A stretch of 64,000 nt of DNA, taken from assembly GCA_022702545.1 (NCBI GenBank), contig JAHRBC010000004.1, positions 1-64,000 of the forward strand, read 5' to 3'. The stretch comes from Phycomyces nitens. Its lineage: Eukaryota; Mucoromycota; Mucoromycetes; Mucorales; Phycomycetaceae. Every line of letters starts with the position of its first letter. The stretch's first letter is position 1. Position numbers and translations under genes: made by a program. The notes below the pieces were generated by a model, which saw only the letters and a list, made by a program, of their open reading frames with translations, had not been told where the DNA came from and ran no database searches. Below are positions 56,478 through 64,000 of this stretch, piece after piece.

Positions 56478-57229
56478 TGACACGTGTGTTGTGGGCAGGT
56501 TCGGTTTCGACCATGAAGCCGGACCAAGGGCCCGGACATAGACGTAGGAGGGGTCGGTGGCCGGACAAGTCCGAGTAAGAAGTCCGAGCCGAGTGAGTTG
56601 GGCGGGTTTCCGGTGAGGTGACGTTGGCTGGGCGATCCCCGAGTTTCTATATTTTTCTTTCTTCCCAGTCTTTTCCCGTTTTTATTTTATCACATTTATT
56701 TATTTCCTTTTTTATATTATTTCCTTTTCTATTTCTTTTGTGAATCCTTGACACCTTCTTGCAGGATTGCACCATTTAACACCTCTTTAAACAATTGTCT
56801 TTGTACAATGTACTTCTTCCATTTTTACCTTTATTATTTTTACAATATTTTTATACTATACTTTATCACACTTGTCTAGAATTACATCATTTTATTCACT
56901 TATTTCTTTATTCTTTGTTTTACCTTGACTGCGATGGCACAATTCCATCCATTTATTTTATTATTTTCAGTTATTCTTTTTCGATTCTGAATGTCTATAA
57001 AAGACATTCAGTTTTCCATCAATAAAAGATATCTTTCGTTGGGTTTAATACCGGTTCTATTTTATTTTATTTGTACTTTTCGATCTCTGAAGAGCAGTGA
57101 TATTTTGCCCGGTTACATTTTGGGAATATACTGTTGAGTTTCGTTAGTCATTTTCTTTATCTTTATTATCGTTTTATTATTTGCCGTCGTTCGTCACTAT
57201 ACACAACCGTATACACACATCACGCGTCA
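56478..57229 (+). repeat. G2 5' LTR
   Basis: TGACACGTGTGTTGTGGG...ACATCACGCGTCA. TATA box TCTATAAAAG at 56994-57003 and CAATAAAAG about 20 bp downstream. Confidence 0.92.
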
Positions 57230-57232
57230 AAT

Positions 57233-57250
57233 TGGAGGTCGTGCCGAGGA
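57233..57250 (+). promoter_or_regulatory. Primer binding site, G2
   Basis: TGGAGGTCGTGCCGAGGA, identical to the G1 site and placed three bases after the LTR. Confidence 0.7.
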
Positions 57251-57301
57251 CACTATATCTTTTATTTCAAATTTATTCAACTCTAAACCGTGCTGTGCAA
57301 G

Positions 57302-58414
57302 ATGCCCCCTAGTCAGACAACAACTCCTACGCCCGAGCGTAAGTCCAACATCTCGAAGTACCTCTCAGCTCCTGAGATTTTCGTGGGAGGACCCAACGCT
57401 GAGGCCCTTTCTTGGTTACAACACATGGAGCGGCTCAAGCGAGGTGTCGGAATGAGCGATGAGGAGGCAATCCTGGTGGCCGCGATGCATTTCCGGGGAA
57501 CAGCTGCAAAGTGGTGGGCGATCCACGAGGAGGAGATCGTTACGTGGGAGAAGTTCGTCGAGGAGTTTAAGAAGCAGTTTGCTGCAAGGCATATGGAGGA
57601 CATCTGGTGGAACGAGATTGAGCAGATCCGCCAGGGTCAAGGACAGAGTGTCGGCGACGTCGCTCTGAGATTGCAGGAGTTGTTTGGCCTGGTTGCGCTC
57701 TCCAATGAGTCGCAAAAGGTCAGAATTTTGTTGAAGGCGCTGAGAGAAGAGGTGGCGTACGAGGTGGAGAAGATGGGTGTGCCTCGTTCGTGGAACGATC
57801 TGGTGAACATGGCGACGAAGGTGGAAACCGTCGAGGAGAAGTACCGTCGTTCTGGTGCTCGTTCTGGTCCCGAGTTTGGGAATCTCTCTGTCGCTGGTTC
57901 TTTGGCGAAGAACAGTTTTGTGGAGGATGCGTTGTCGGAGCTGATAAAGGAGTTTAAGACCATGAAGATCCACTTGGTGGACACCCATGCGTCTGGGTTC
58001 GGTGGTCCGGGCTTTGCTGGTCCGTCCAGCTATGGTGCTCCTGGTTTTGCTGGTCCGTCCGGTTATGGTGGTCCTGGTTTTGCTGGTCCGTCCGGTTTTG
58101 GTGGCTCTGGTCCTTCTGGTCCGTCTGGTTTTGGTGGTTCTGGTGGTTCTGGTCCGTCTGGTTTTGGTGGTTCTGGTGGTTCTGGTCCGTCTGGTTTTGG
58201 TGGTTCTCGTGGTTCTGGTACTGGTCCGTCCGGTTATGGTGGTCCTGGTCCGTCCGGACAGTCTGGTGTTGGTGGTGGTGCTTCTGGTTCTGCTCCTTCT
58301 GGTCCTCGAGTTGTTACATGCTTCTGGTGTAACGAAGAGGGACACATCAAGCCAAATTGTCCCAAGAGAGCCAATAAGGAAGCCGAGTCGGGAAAAGGCA
58401 AAGGGCATCAGTAA
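57302..58414 (+). CDS. gag: Gag polyprotein, G2
   Basis: 370 aa from ATG 57302. Capsid part as in G1 (NISKYLSAPEIFVGG, KWWAIHEEEIVTWEKF, HMEDIWWNEIEQIRQ, LRLQELFGLVAL). Residues about 230-340 are a Gly/Ser/Pro-rich tandem repeat (GPSGFGGSGGS units of 8-13 residues). A zinc knuckle CFWCNEEGHIKPNC follows. TAA at 58412-58414 sits at the start of a hairpin loop; pol is in the -1 frame. Confidence 0.94.
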   Translation: MPPSQTTTPTPERKSNISKYLSAPEIFVGGPNAEALSWLQHMERLKRGVGMSDEEAILVAAMHFRGTAAKWWAIHEEEIVTWEKFVEEFKKQFAARHMEDIWWNEIEQIRQGQGQSVGDVALRLQELFGLVALSNESQKVRILLKALREEVAYEVEKMGVPRSWNDLVNMATKVETVEEKYRRSGARSGPEFGNLSVAGSLAKNSFVEDALSELIKEFKTMKIHLVDTHASGFGGPGFAGPSSYGAPGFAGPSGYGGPGFAGPSGFGGSGPSGPSGFGGSGGSGPSGFGGSGGSGPSGFGGSRGSGTGPSGYGGPGPSGQSGVGGGASGSAPSGPRVVTCFWCNEEGHIKPNCPKRANKEAESGKGKGHQ

Positions 58415-58429
58415 GTTTTGCTGATGCCC
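58390..58429 (+). promoter_or_regulatory. Putative -1 frameshift site, G2 gag-pol
   Basis: GGGAAAA (58390-58396) as G GGA AAA in the gag frame, 6-nt spacer, then GGGCATCAG (58403-58411) pairing perfectly with CTGATGCCC (58421-58429) around loop TAAGTTTTG, whose first codon is the gag stop. The pol frame is open from 58378. Confidence 0.88.
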
Positions 58430-58476
58430 GCAATCAAACTTACCCCCCACCCCCACAAGACGACGCCGAGGTTAAC

Positions 58477-61041
58477 ATGGTAGAGAGCATGCCCGTATAT
58501 GCAGCAGAGCATGTCAAGGTCGGAGAACCTTCAACTCCCAGGAAGCCCTACGCCAGGAGAAAAGGAAAGGCACCGGAGACCATGGTCCCCATTCCCTTTG
58601 CTCCCCTCAACCCTCAACTGCTACCAACGCTTCAACAGCAATCACACCACCAGGGGCAGTTCAACACTCACCCCGCCCAACCTGTACATGGACAAGAAGA
58701 TGTTCATATGCGTCCTGTACAGGGAGGGTCAACCCAACCGCGCCGTCCTCGCCAGCCGCCAAGGCATCTCCCAGTCAAGCTGCACCGAAAGGATGTATGG
58801 GAGAAGCTTAAGAATGTGGATGCTGGGCTCTCGGTGGCCGATTGGTTACTTTTGGACAGGACCGCGTCCAAAGATGTCAAGGACGGTCTGCGTTTCCTCA
58901 CTGGTAGGAAGAAGAAGGTGCCCGCGCTAGGTGTCAACTTGGTCCAGCATCAAGAGGATTCGTCGGAGGAGTCCGCCTCGTTCTACTCAGACGACTGGGA
59001 GTCGCAGAGTGTGGCGTCGGATGAAGTGAACTTCGGTTCAGATAGTGAGCTGGACGGGTACGACAGCGACGATACGGTCTACAGCTACAAGTACGACTAT
59101 CAAGACTTCGCCTCAAGCCAACCGTTGCGCACGCCTATAACCATCAATGACCAAGTTTTGCCGGCGATCTTCGACTCTGGGGCCAGCGTGTCCGTCATTA
59201 GCAAGACTTTGGCCGTCAAGCTCGGTTTGGTGCCAAATGGCGATCGTCTCCCTCTCTCCAGTCTGGATGGTCAAGCACACCCCCCTTGTGACATTACTGT
59301 CAACGTTCCCATTCGTGTGGCCGGAAAACTGCGACCGGACACGATGTGCATCAAGGAGGGCCCTGGCAACCAAGATCTGTGCTTGTTGGGTATGACCTGG
59401 TTTAGGAAGTACGGGATTCAACTGCGGTTGAAGGATGGGTGCATCATTATCCCGACCAAGCACGGAGCGAGCAGTGTGGAGTTGCAAGGACAAACGAGAG
59501 AGTTTGGGATGAGTGGTGTTGGCGCACCCATTTACTCGATTAATGTCCGAAAGGAGTCTGTCGTGGGGGGAAGAGCCCACGTTAAAGATACTCTTCAGGA
59601 GGAAAAGTTGTTGGACTACGTTGAGGAGGTGATGTCCGTTTCGGAGAAGGAGGAAGAGGTGCTTCCTCAGGGGATTGCGAGCGTTGTAGAGGCGCATCAG
59701 GACGCGTTTGTGGAGAATTCTGGTTTGGGTCGGGTGAATCTCTTGGACCATGAGATTCCAGTGACAACAAGTGAGCCAATCCGTTCTAGGCCGTACCGTT
59801 TGACTTGGGAGGAGGACGAGTCGTTGAAACGGGAGCTGGATAACCTGTTGGCCTTGGGCCTGATCCGTCCGTCGCATGGTCTCTGGACGTCTCCTGTCTT
59901 CTTTGTTCGCAAGAGGGACAATACCCTTCGGTTGGTGGTGGACTACCGCAAGTTGAACCAAGTCACCATCAAGGATGCTTTCCCGTTGCCCCATATCGAC
60001 GATCTTTTGGATTCTCTGGGTGGTTCTTCTCTGTTCTCGATGTTGGACGCCGCAAGTGGCTATTGGCAGGTTCCTGTTGCCGAAGAGTCCATCGAGAGAA
60101 CTGGTTTCGTGACAAGGCAAGGAACCTTTGAGTTCACGGTGATGCCTTTTGGGTTGACTTCTGCTCCGTCCACGTTCCAGCGAACGATGTCGATGATCTT
60201 GGGAGAATATATTGGAGACTTCGTTTACATCTTCATTGACGATGTAATTATTTTCTCCAAGACTCTGGCTGAGCATGAGGTGCACCTGTCCCTGGTTTTT
60301 GAAGCATGCAAGAAGGCGAATCTGAAGTTGAAACGGAGCAAGTGTTTCTTTGCCCAGCCCAGTGTGGAGTATCTTGGGCATGTTGTCTCTGTTTCTGGTC
60401 TCTCGCCTTGCTCGCGGAATGTGGAGAAGTTGCTGGCTCTGGTGGTTCCTAGGAACACCAACGAAGTCCATACCTTTCTAGGTATGGCAGGTTACTATCG
60501 ACGGTTTGTGCATGATTATGCCAAGGTGGCGCAACCGTTGGTGAAGATGCTGAAGAAGAACGTGTCCTTTGTCTGGGGTCCTGAGCAGGAAACGGCGTTC
60601 CTGGCTCTGCGAGCTGCTTTGGTGAGTCCGCCAATCTTGGCCTTCCCGGACAGGCAGCAAGTCCAAATCTTGACCACTGATGCGTCCACTCGTGGTCTTG
60701 GGGCTGTCCTGTCGCAGGCACCAGAGGATTCCCTGGAAGATGAGACGGTGATCTCATATGGTTCTCGAGGTCTCCGGGGTTCTGAGAAGAACTACGCTGC
60801 CACGCATCTGGAAGCGTTAGCTCTCATTTGGGGTGTAGTGAGGTACCGTCACTATCTTGCTGGCCGTCACTTTATCCTGCGCACGGATCATGCTGCGTTG
60901 GTTTATATCATCAAGAACCCGAATCCCTCCCCCAAGTTGTCAAGATGGGCCGCCGCACTGATGGAGTATGACTTCACTTTGAAGCATCAACCTGGCCGCG
61001 ATAATCTGGCTGATGCCCTTTCTCGTCTTCTCTCTTTGTGA
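58477..61041 (+). CDS. pol: Pol (PR-RT-RNase H), G2
   Basis: 854 aa from ATG 58477, but the frame is open from 58378 and translation probably enters by -1 frameshifting from gag. An N-terminal linker (KLHRKDVWEKLK) is followed by protease DSGAS at about residue 233, reverse transcriptase (VDYRKLNQVTI, MPFGLTSAPSTFQ, IDDVIIFSK at about 587-595) and RNase H (TTDASTRGLGAV near 733, RTDHAAL). It ends ADALSRLLSL with TGA at 61039-61041, before the integrase, which follows in a separate frame after 406 bp. Protease to RNase H is intact. Confidence 0.93.
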   Translation: MVESMPVYAAEHVKVGEPSTPRKPYARRKGKAPETMVPIPFAPLNPQLLPTLQQQSHHQGQFNTHPAQPVHGQEDVHMRPVQGGSTQPRRPRQPPRHLPVKLHRKDVWEKLKNVDAGLSVADWLLLDRTASKDVKDGLRFLTGRKKKVPALGVNLVQHQEDSSEESASFYSDDWESQSVASDEVNFGSDSELDGYDSDDTVYSYKYDYQDFASSQPLRTPITINDQVLPAIFDSGASVSVISKTLAVKLGLVPNGDRLPLSSLDGQAHPPCDITVNVPIRVAGKLRPDTMCIKEGPGNQDLCLLGMTWFRKYGIQLRLKDGCIIIPTKHGASSVELQGQTREFGMSGVGAPIYSINVRKESVVGGRAHVKDTLQEEKLLDYVEEVMSVSEKEEEVLPQGIASVVEAHQDAFVENSGLGRVNLLDHEIPVTTSEPIRSRPYRLTWEEDESLKRELDNLLALGLIRPSHGLWTSPVFFVRKRDNTLRLVVDYRKLNQVTIKDAFPLPHIDDLLDSLGGSSLFSMLDAASGYWQVPVAEESIERTGFVTRQGTFEFTVMPFGLTSAPSTFQRTMSMILGEYIGDFVYIFIDDVIIFSKTLAEHEVHLSLVFEACKKANLKLKRSKCFFAQPSVEYLGHVVSVSGLSPCSRNVEKLLALVVPRNTNEVHTFLGMAGYYRRFVHDYAKVAQPLVKMLKKNVSFVWGPEQETAFLALRAALVSPPILAFPDRQQVQILTTDASTRGLGAVLSQAPEDSLEDETVISYGSRGLRGSEKNYAATHLEALALIWGVVRYRHYLAGRHFILRTDHAALVYIIKNPNPSPKLSRWAAALMEYDFTLKHQPGRDNLADALSRLLSL

Positions 61042-61447
61042 ACCAGTAACTAGTTACTATAACTACGTTTTGGCAGGCTTTATCTCGACTTTTGACTTTC
61101 GGATTCTCTTCTTTTGGCACTCTTTTTCCTTTTTCTTATATTTTCCCTTATATTATTACCCTATATTATTATCCCTATTATTTTATCCCTACTTCAATAT
61201 CTTGTTGTATTCCCCAATTTTCTTATATTTTATCCACCATTTTTCCACTCGATTGTATCATTTTTTTTGTGTACCCTCAAATTTTCCTTATTTTTCTCTT
61301 GTGATCTACTTGTAACAATCAATATATCTCTTTAAAAACCATCAAACTCTCTGATTTTACAAGTATGCATCTACTCTTTTTTTGTGACATTGGTCCTATC
61401 TATCTTTTTATATTTTTCAAAGGTGTATCCTCTTAACATTTCTTATT
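61042..61447 (+). other. Pyrimidine-rich gap between RNase H and integrase of G2
   Basis: 406 bp, mostly T and C, no coding similarity. A GT-AG interval 61038-61422 (GTGAAC...CAAAG) would fuse the two pol frames in phase, so an intron is possible, but the donor is weak. Alternatively this is an insertion that split pol. Confidence 0.5.
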
Positions 61448-62791
61448 ATGGATTACCCTTTATATCTTTCAATTTTTTATTTTTTAACTCGAAATGGCGA
61501 ATACCCCAATGGTTCCACACAAGCAATCAAGCGAAAGGTGAGACGGCAGGCCAAGAAGTATGTGGCATTCAATGGTAAATTGTTCCGTCAAGACTCCAAG
61601 GTTCCTTATGGTCAAGAACTGTTGCATGAGGGTATCGCTGAGGAGGTGGTAACTCGAGTTCACTGTGAAGGACACTCAGGCGTCAATAATACATGGAGGC
61701 AAGTAAGGTTGCAGTATACCGGGCCTAGATTGTATGAGTTGGTGCGCAAGGTGGTCCAGAGTTGTATAACTTGCCAGGTGAGAGCAAGGAAGATCCGCAA
61801 GAGGTGGGAGCCAGCAAGACCGATCAATACTCCAGTCAAGCCATTTTATATGGTAGGGTGCGATGCTGTGGGGCCGATCAAGACTTCTAAGAATGGTTTC
61901 CGTTACCTTTTGGTGGCAGTTGATTACCTGACAAGATGGCCAATTGCTATACCAGTCAAAGACATCACGTCTGAGACCACGGCCGACTTCATGTATGATC
62001 AACTGGTTGTCAACTATGGTGTGCCGAGTTACATCCTCACTGACAGAGGTAGTAACTTCACTTCGGGTTTTGTCCGCGAGTTTCTTTCATTGGTTGGTTG
62101 CCGCCATATTACTACTACTGCATACCGCCCGCAGACTAATGGGCTATGCGAACGTCTCAACCAGACTCTAGTGCAAACCCTTGCCAAGATAACCCGCGAT
62201 GCCGATGCTCAAGACCGTTGGGACGAGTTCGTCAATTCTGCGCTTTTGGTCCTCCGTACCATGTCCAATGATTCTACTGGTTTTAGCCCTGCGATGTTGC
62301 TATTTGGATACGACATGCGCACTCCGGCAATTTGGCCTGCTCCTCGTACGGATTTTGTCGAAGGAGAGGCAATGGATGAAGTGGCTAGCCGGATTAAAGT
62401 AGTTCAGTTGTTGACGGATGGTTTACGTGAGGAGGCAAGACAGAAAACCAAGGACAGACAGCAGCAAGACAAGAGGCGTTATGATGGGCAAGTGGGGCCG
62501 CGCAAGAGGTTCTCGGTGGGCGAGCAAGTGCTTATGAGAGACAACAAACCAGCAACCAAGCTCCAAGACCGTTGGTTAGGTCCTATGGTGGTAAACCAGG
62601 TGAACAAGAATGGTACCTACCACTTAACTGGGCCGAACTATCTCAGGCTGCAAGGTGCCGTCAATGGTGACTCCCTGGTTCCGTTCTATCGACATAGAAC
62701 CATGATCCCAGATGTGCAAGTACGAAGAGCTCAAGCCCAATTTCAAGCATGGTTAGACCGGGTGACTCCTGAGAGGATGGTCTCAACCTAG
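61448..62791 (+). CDS. pol: Integrase, G2 (separate ORF)
   Basis: Open frame, 447 aa from ATG 61448; clear homology starts at FLTRNGEYPNGS (about residue 12). Integrase zinc finger H72, H76, C106, C109; catalytic D139 (VGCDAVGP), D199 (LTDRGSNF) and E235 (NGLCERLN), D199-E235 having the D35E spacing. The C-terminal part has KRFSVGEQVLMRDNK and a LGPMVV (GPY/F-like) motif. Stop at 62789-62791, 12 bp before the 3' LTR, unlike Gy-A1 where pol runs into the LTR. Confidence 0.92.
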   Translation: MDYPLYLSIFYFLTRNGEYPNGSTQAIKRKVRRQAKKYVAFNGKLFRQDSKVPYGQELLHEGIAEEVVTRVHCEGHSGVNNTWRQVRLQYTGPRLYELVRKVVQSCITCQVRARKIRKRWEPARPINTPVKPFYMVGCDAVGPIKTSKNGFRYLLVAVDYLTRWPIAIPVKDITSETTADFMYDQLVVNYGVPSYILTDRGSNFTSGFVREFLSLVGCRHITTTAYRPQTNGLCERLNQTLVQTLAKITRDADAQDRWDEFVNSALLVLRTMSNDSTGFSPAMLLFGYDMRTPAIWPAPRTDFVEGEAMDEVASRIKVVQLLTDGLREEARQKTKDRQQQDKRRYDGQVGPRKRFSVGEQVLMRDNKPATKLQDRWLGPMVVNQVNKNGTYHLTGPNYLRLQGAVNGDSLVPFYRHRTMIPDVQVRRAQAQFQAWLDRVTPERMVST

Positions 62792-62803
62792 ACGGGGGAG
62801 ATT

Positions 62804-63554
62804 TGACACGTGTGTTGTGGGCAGGTTCGGTTTCGACCATGAAGCCGGACCAAGGGCCCGGACATAGATGTAGGAGGGGTCGGTGGCCGGACAAGTCCGA
62901 GTAAGAAGTCCGAGCCGAGTGAGTTGGGCGGGTTTCCGGTGAGGTGACGTTGGCTGGGCGATCCCCGAGTTTCTATATTTTTCTTTCTTCCCAGTCTTTT
63001 CCCGTTTTTATTTTATCACATTTATTTATTTCCTTTTTATATTATTTCCTTTTCTATTTCTTTTGTGAATCCTTGACACCTTCTTGCAGGATTGCACCAT
63101 TTAACACCTCTTTAAACAATTGTCTTTGTACAATGTACTTCTTCCATTTTTACCTTTATTATTTTTACAATATTTTTATACTATACTTTATCACACTTGT
63201 CTAGAATTGCATCATTTTATTCACTTATTTCTTTATTCTTTGTTTTACATTGACTGCAATGGCACAATTCCATCCAGTTATTTTATTATTTTTGGTTATT
63301 CTTTTTCGATTCTGAATGTCTATAAAAGACATTCAGTTTTCAATCAATAAAAGATATCTTTCGTTGGGTTTAATACCGGTTCTATTTTATTTTATTTGTA
63401 CTTTTCGATCTCTGAAGAGCAGTGATATTTTGCCCGGTTACATTTTGGGAATATACTGTTGAGTTTTGTTAGTCATTTTCTTTATCTTTATTATCGTTTT
63501 ACTATTTGCCGTCGTTTGTCACTATACACAACCGTATACACACATCACACGTCA
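62804..63554 (+). repeat. G2 3' LTR
   Basis: 751 bp, ends in CACACGTCA. Differs from the 5' LTR by one T-run length change and about a dozen substitutions. Confidence 0.92.
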
Positions 63555-63558
63555 CTTT

Positions 63559-64000
63559 TGACACAGGTGTTGTAGGGTTTCCAGCTTTGCCCACTTCTCT
63601 CCATTTCACGTGACTTTTCCAAGGCCTTCCCTGCTAGAAAGCGTGACGTAGCATCCTGATCAACTTGGCAACGTCACCTTTCTCCATTTGCAAGTCACCT
63701 TATTTCTCATATCCCCCTTTTCTCCGCACTTCTTTGATTTTCCATATTTGTCACCCTCGCTCTCATTTCAAACCCCTCCTATCCATTTCCATATTTATCC
63801 ATTGTACACTATTTTTGTCATCTATCTTCCTTTCCCTTCTCCCCACGTTGCTGTCTGTGCGCACTTATCTTTCTCTTCATGTTATCTACCTCTTTACACC
63901 CTCTCACACATCGGCACTTCATTTTATTCATACCCCTTCATATCTCTGTCCCTTCTCTCACACTGCTCACTTTATCATATTACTGTTATCCATATCTTCA
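63559..64000 (+). mobile_element. LTR X5, start only (runs off window)
   Basis: TGACACAGGTGTTGTAGGGTTTCC... matches the left part of X3 (21781-22365) almost base for base. It begins four bases after G2 ends, in the same orientation, and continues beyond the window. Confidence 0.88.

Larger units (their letters stand above)
56478..63554 (+). mobile_element. Ty3/gypsy element G2 (full length, 7077 bp)
   Basis: LTRs 56478-57229 (752 bp) and 62804-63554 (751 bp) differ at roughly a dozen positions, so it is older than Gy-A1 and Gy-B. Purine tract GACGGGGGAGA before the 3' LTR. Flanks TCTT (left) and CTTT (right) do not match exactly, possibly because neighbouring LTRs share the same T-rich target. 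Encodes gag, a PR-RT-RNase H frame and a separate integrase frame. Confidence 0.93.

Noticed and set aside
1..64000. CRISPR array, bacterial operons, rRNA or host protein genes
   Set aside because: No regularly spaced repeat with unique spacers, spliceosomal introns throughout, and every coding region that I can identify belongs to a mobile element.

Overview
The window is a eukaryotic, AT-rich, transposon-packed segment with no recognisable single-copy host protein gene; the only host genes I can support are two tRNAs (tRNA-Glu-CUC at 19950-20021 and tRNA-Ile-AAU at 55377-55450, both minus strand). Short GT-AG introns (about 45-100 nt), Ty3/gypsy elements with GPY/F-type integrases and Tnp2-type CACTA transposases fit a filamentous fungus, probably an early-diverging lineage such as Mucoromycota. 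The lineage is inference; nothing here proves a species.

Layout. 1-8114: the 3' part of a CACTA element (C') inserted in an older, decayed CACTA element (D). 8115-19930: old solo LTRs, one of which (minus strand, 8555-19930) holds a solo LTR (8707-9101) and a full gypsy element Gy-A1 (9177-19882), whose 3' LTR is split by a second gypsy element Gy-B (14476-19874). 19950-20021: tRNA-Glu. 20030-44797: same-orientation LTRs with TGACAC...GTCA ends (X1, X2, X3, then the 5' part of gypsy G1). X3 is interrupted by CACTA element A (22366-42073), whose transposase gene is itself interrupted by complete CACTA elements B (26363-33433) and C (35353-41432). 44798-51323: CACTA element F, opposite orientation, apparently intact. 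51324-52310: fragment B'. 52311-55306: 5'-truncated gypsy Gy-A3 with a solo LTR in its LTR. 55377-55450: tRNA-Ile. 55460-64000: LTR X4, full gypsy G2 (56478-63554), and the start of LTR X5.

The CACTA elements A, B, C, C' and F form one two-gene family. A four-exon Tnp2-like transposase (about 920-980 aa, N-terminal CxCxxC...H motif on its own first exon, all introns phase 1) converges on a four-exon accessory gene (about 350 aa, all introns phase 0) that I do not recognise. Exon lengths of the accessory gene are almost invariant (306/168/156 nt for exons 2-4 in A, C and F). C and F have both genes open; A is broken by insertions plus a nonsense codon, B has a damaged accessory gene, C' a 2-nt transposase frameshift. 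3-bp target duplications at A, B and C let the insertion order be read directly.

The gypsy elements form two lineages (LTR TGT...ACA, Gy-A/Gy-B; LTR TGACAC...GTCA, X/G). Both have 4-bp target duplications. In G1, G2 and Gy-A1 the gag and pol frames are joined by a recognisable -1 frameshift cassette: slippery heptamer, 6-nt spacer, then a 9-bp hairpin whose loop begins with the gag stop codon. The X/G lineage sits 8-9 bp upstream of both tRNA genes in repeated same-orientation stacks, which suggests tRNA-directed integration; Gy-A LTRs lie on the opposite, downstream side.
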